Notes under the pieces: generated by a model
What the model was told of the DNA's origin: nothing
Databases searched by the model: none
What the model saw: the letters and a program-made list of their open reading frames with translations, nothing else
Part shown: piece after piece, positions 5,654-6,559 of the stretch
Numbering within the stretch: position 1 is the first letter of the stretch
How the letters are laid out: every line of letters begins with the position of its first letter
Made by a program: the position numbers and the translations under genes
Source: Campylobacterota bacterium
GTDB lineage: Bacteria > Campylobacterota > Campylobacteria > Campylobacterales > Sulfurovaceae
Direction: 5' to 3'
DNA length: 6,559 bases
NCBI GenBank assembly: GCA_013153675.1
Contig: JAADEA010000001.1
Location: 1-6,559 of the forward strand

Positions 5654-6559
5654 CTCCTTTAATCTCCTCAATTATCCAATGAAAAGCTAAAATATAGAGT
5701 AAAAATGGAGCAAAGATATTTAAAATAGGAATAAAATTTAATATTGCTGCTAAAAATGAGATGAAATAGATATTTATCTTTTTATCTTTTAATCTATTAA
5801 AATCATCCTTACTACATACCATATTACATATACTTATAAATACTCCATTTCCATATAGCCACATCCAAAGAGCAAGTTGAATTACAATATTTACAATAGG
5901 AATAAAAAACAAAGGAAAAAATAGGAAAATAAATATTAAATATAAAATTCCATCTCTAAATAGAACTTTTTTATGAGAATAGTGTTGCTGATTTTGATCT
6001 AAATTTATATTTAAATTAGGATACTCCATCTCTTTTATAACAAATAAAAAATCCTTTCTATAAAAGGCAATTAAAAAGTATAAACTCAAGACAAAAAGAT
6101 TATATACAATATAAAAGGTAAGCAAAAAAGCCACAGCCTCTTGCACCGTTTTAAATGGAAGCCATGTTAAGAGTTTAAAAGCTAAATTTTTAACTAAGAA
6201 ACTCCAATTAGAAAGAAAGATCCATCCCCAAAAGAGCGCAAAAAATAGCAAAATAGCACTTATATAATAGTATGGATTTTTATCTCTTTTTGAAAAGAGA
6301 GGAACAAATAAAGAGACTATTAAAGAAAAAGATACCATTACAGCTATTATCCATACAAAAAATAGAATAAATATAGCCCCATCTTCCCTTACCATTGTAA
6401 AGGGAAGCCAATCTATCATCTTTTGACTTATCTTAAATAGAGGCTCCCATAAAAAAAGAAGCAATATTGCCCAAAATATAAATAAAAAAAGAGCACTAAC
6501 AATAACCTCTTTTAAAATAATTGGGCTAAATATATCTTTTATACTCCTTTGTAATATTT
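5643..6559 (-). CDS. EI24 (CysZ-like) domain membrane protein, N-terminus beyond window
   Basis: The frame is open to the right edge, giving 304 complete visible codons without a stop. The in-frame TTG at 6464 would begin inside a membrane segment, so it is not the likely start. The extra N-terminal stretch (SIKDIFSP at visible residues 5-12, then a hydrophobic helix) looks like a normal EI24 beginning. Six to seven membrane segments are apparent, near residues 18-37, 62-86, 98-115, 141-165, 204-240 and 263-295. The C-terminal half (FIPIVN, LWMWLYGNG, FIPILN) is the conserved part of the EI24 superfamily, which includes the CysZ sulfate permease; transport function here is unproven. A repeated WLPF module (residues 50 and 132) suggests internal duplication. 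It is convergent with the GGT-family gene and overlaps its stop by 11 bases. Confidence 0.75.
   Translation of the reverse strand, partial: ILQRSIKDIFSPIILKEVIVSALFLFIFWAILLLFLWEPLFKISQKMIDWLPFTMVREDGAIFILFFVWIIAVMVSFSLIVSLFVPLFSKRDKNPYYYISAILLFFALFWGWIFLSNWSFLVKNLAFKLLTWLPFKTVQEAVAFLLTFYIVYNLFVLSLYFLIAFYRKDFLFVIKEMEYPNLNINLDQNQQHYSHKKVLFRDGILYLIFIFLFFPLFFIPIVNIVIQLALWMWLYGNGVFISICNMVCSKDDFNRLKDKKINIYFISFLAAILNFIPILNIFAPFLLYILAFHWIIEEIKGVKE

Noticed and set aside
5598..5667. Long inverted repeat GGAGATTTTAAAGGAG versus CTCCTTTAATCTCC as a terminator
   Set aside because: Arms need a two-base bulge and a loop of about 40 bases, there is no U-tract, and purine-rich GGAG runs are common in this coding sequence.
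6544..6550. AAAGGAG on the minus strand as the ribosome binding site of the EI24 gene
   Set aside because: No ATG, GTG or TTG in the frame follows at suitable distance, and the frame is open upstream with family-like sequence, so it is coding (Gln-Arg-Ser).

Overview
The window is very AT-rich. A-ending codons such as ATA and AGA are common, genes are tightly packed, and clear TATAAT -10 boxes lack an obvious TTGACA -35 box. Together with the glutamine synthetase, which closely resembles the Helicobacter pylori type, this points to a Campylobacterota (epsilonproteobacterial) chromosome. The genus cannot be fixed from the sequence alone. No tRNA, rRNA, CRISPR, phage or insertion sequence is visible, and no gene-free stretch exceeds about 75 bp.

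Layout: (1) 1-285 (+), C-terminal end of a polysaccharide-deacetylase (NodB-like) protein, cut by the left edge. (2) 285-1061 (+), PHP-family histidinol-phosphatase HisJ, overlapping the previous stop by one base. (3) 1134-2567 (+), glutamine synthetase GlnA, with its own promoter region carrying three TGGTTAA-type repeats. (4) 2582-2962 (-), small gamma-glutamylcyclotransferase-fold protein, convergent with glnA; both stop codons lie inside one perfect hairpin. (5) 3033-4142 (+), GCS2/YbdK-type glutamate-cysteine (carboxylate-amine) ligase. (6) 4142-5653 (+), gamma-glutamyltransferase-family Ntn hydrolase with no signal peptide, translationally coupled to the ligase. (7) 5643 to the right edge (-), EI24-family membrane protein, N-terminus outside the window, 3' end overlapping the previous gene.

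The striking theme of 1134-5653 is gamma-glutamyl chemistry. GlnA makes glutamine, the GCS2 ligase would form a gamma-glutamyl amide, the GGT-like enzyme would cleave or transfer one, and the cyclotransferase would release 5-oxoproline. The last three surround a very compact divergent promoter whose two extended -10 elements sit back to back, so both genes probably cannot be transcribed at once. The GGT-like enzyme keeps the catalytic Thr but has lost several residues that hold the glutamyl alpha-carboxylate in classical GGT. It is predicted to be cytoplasmic, so it may act on a different gamma-glutamyl or acyl substrate made by its partner ligase. This is a hypothesis. It is the best candidate in the window for an undescribed pathway.
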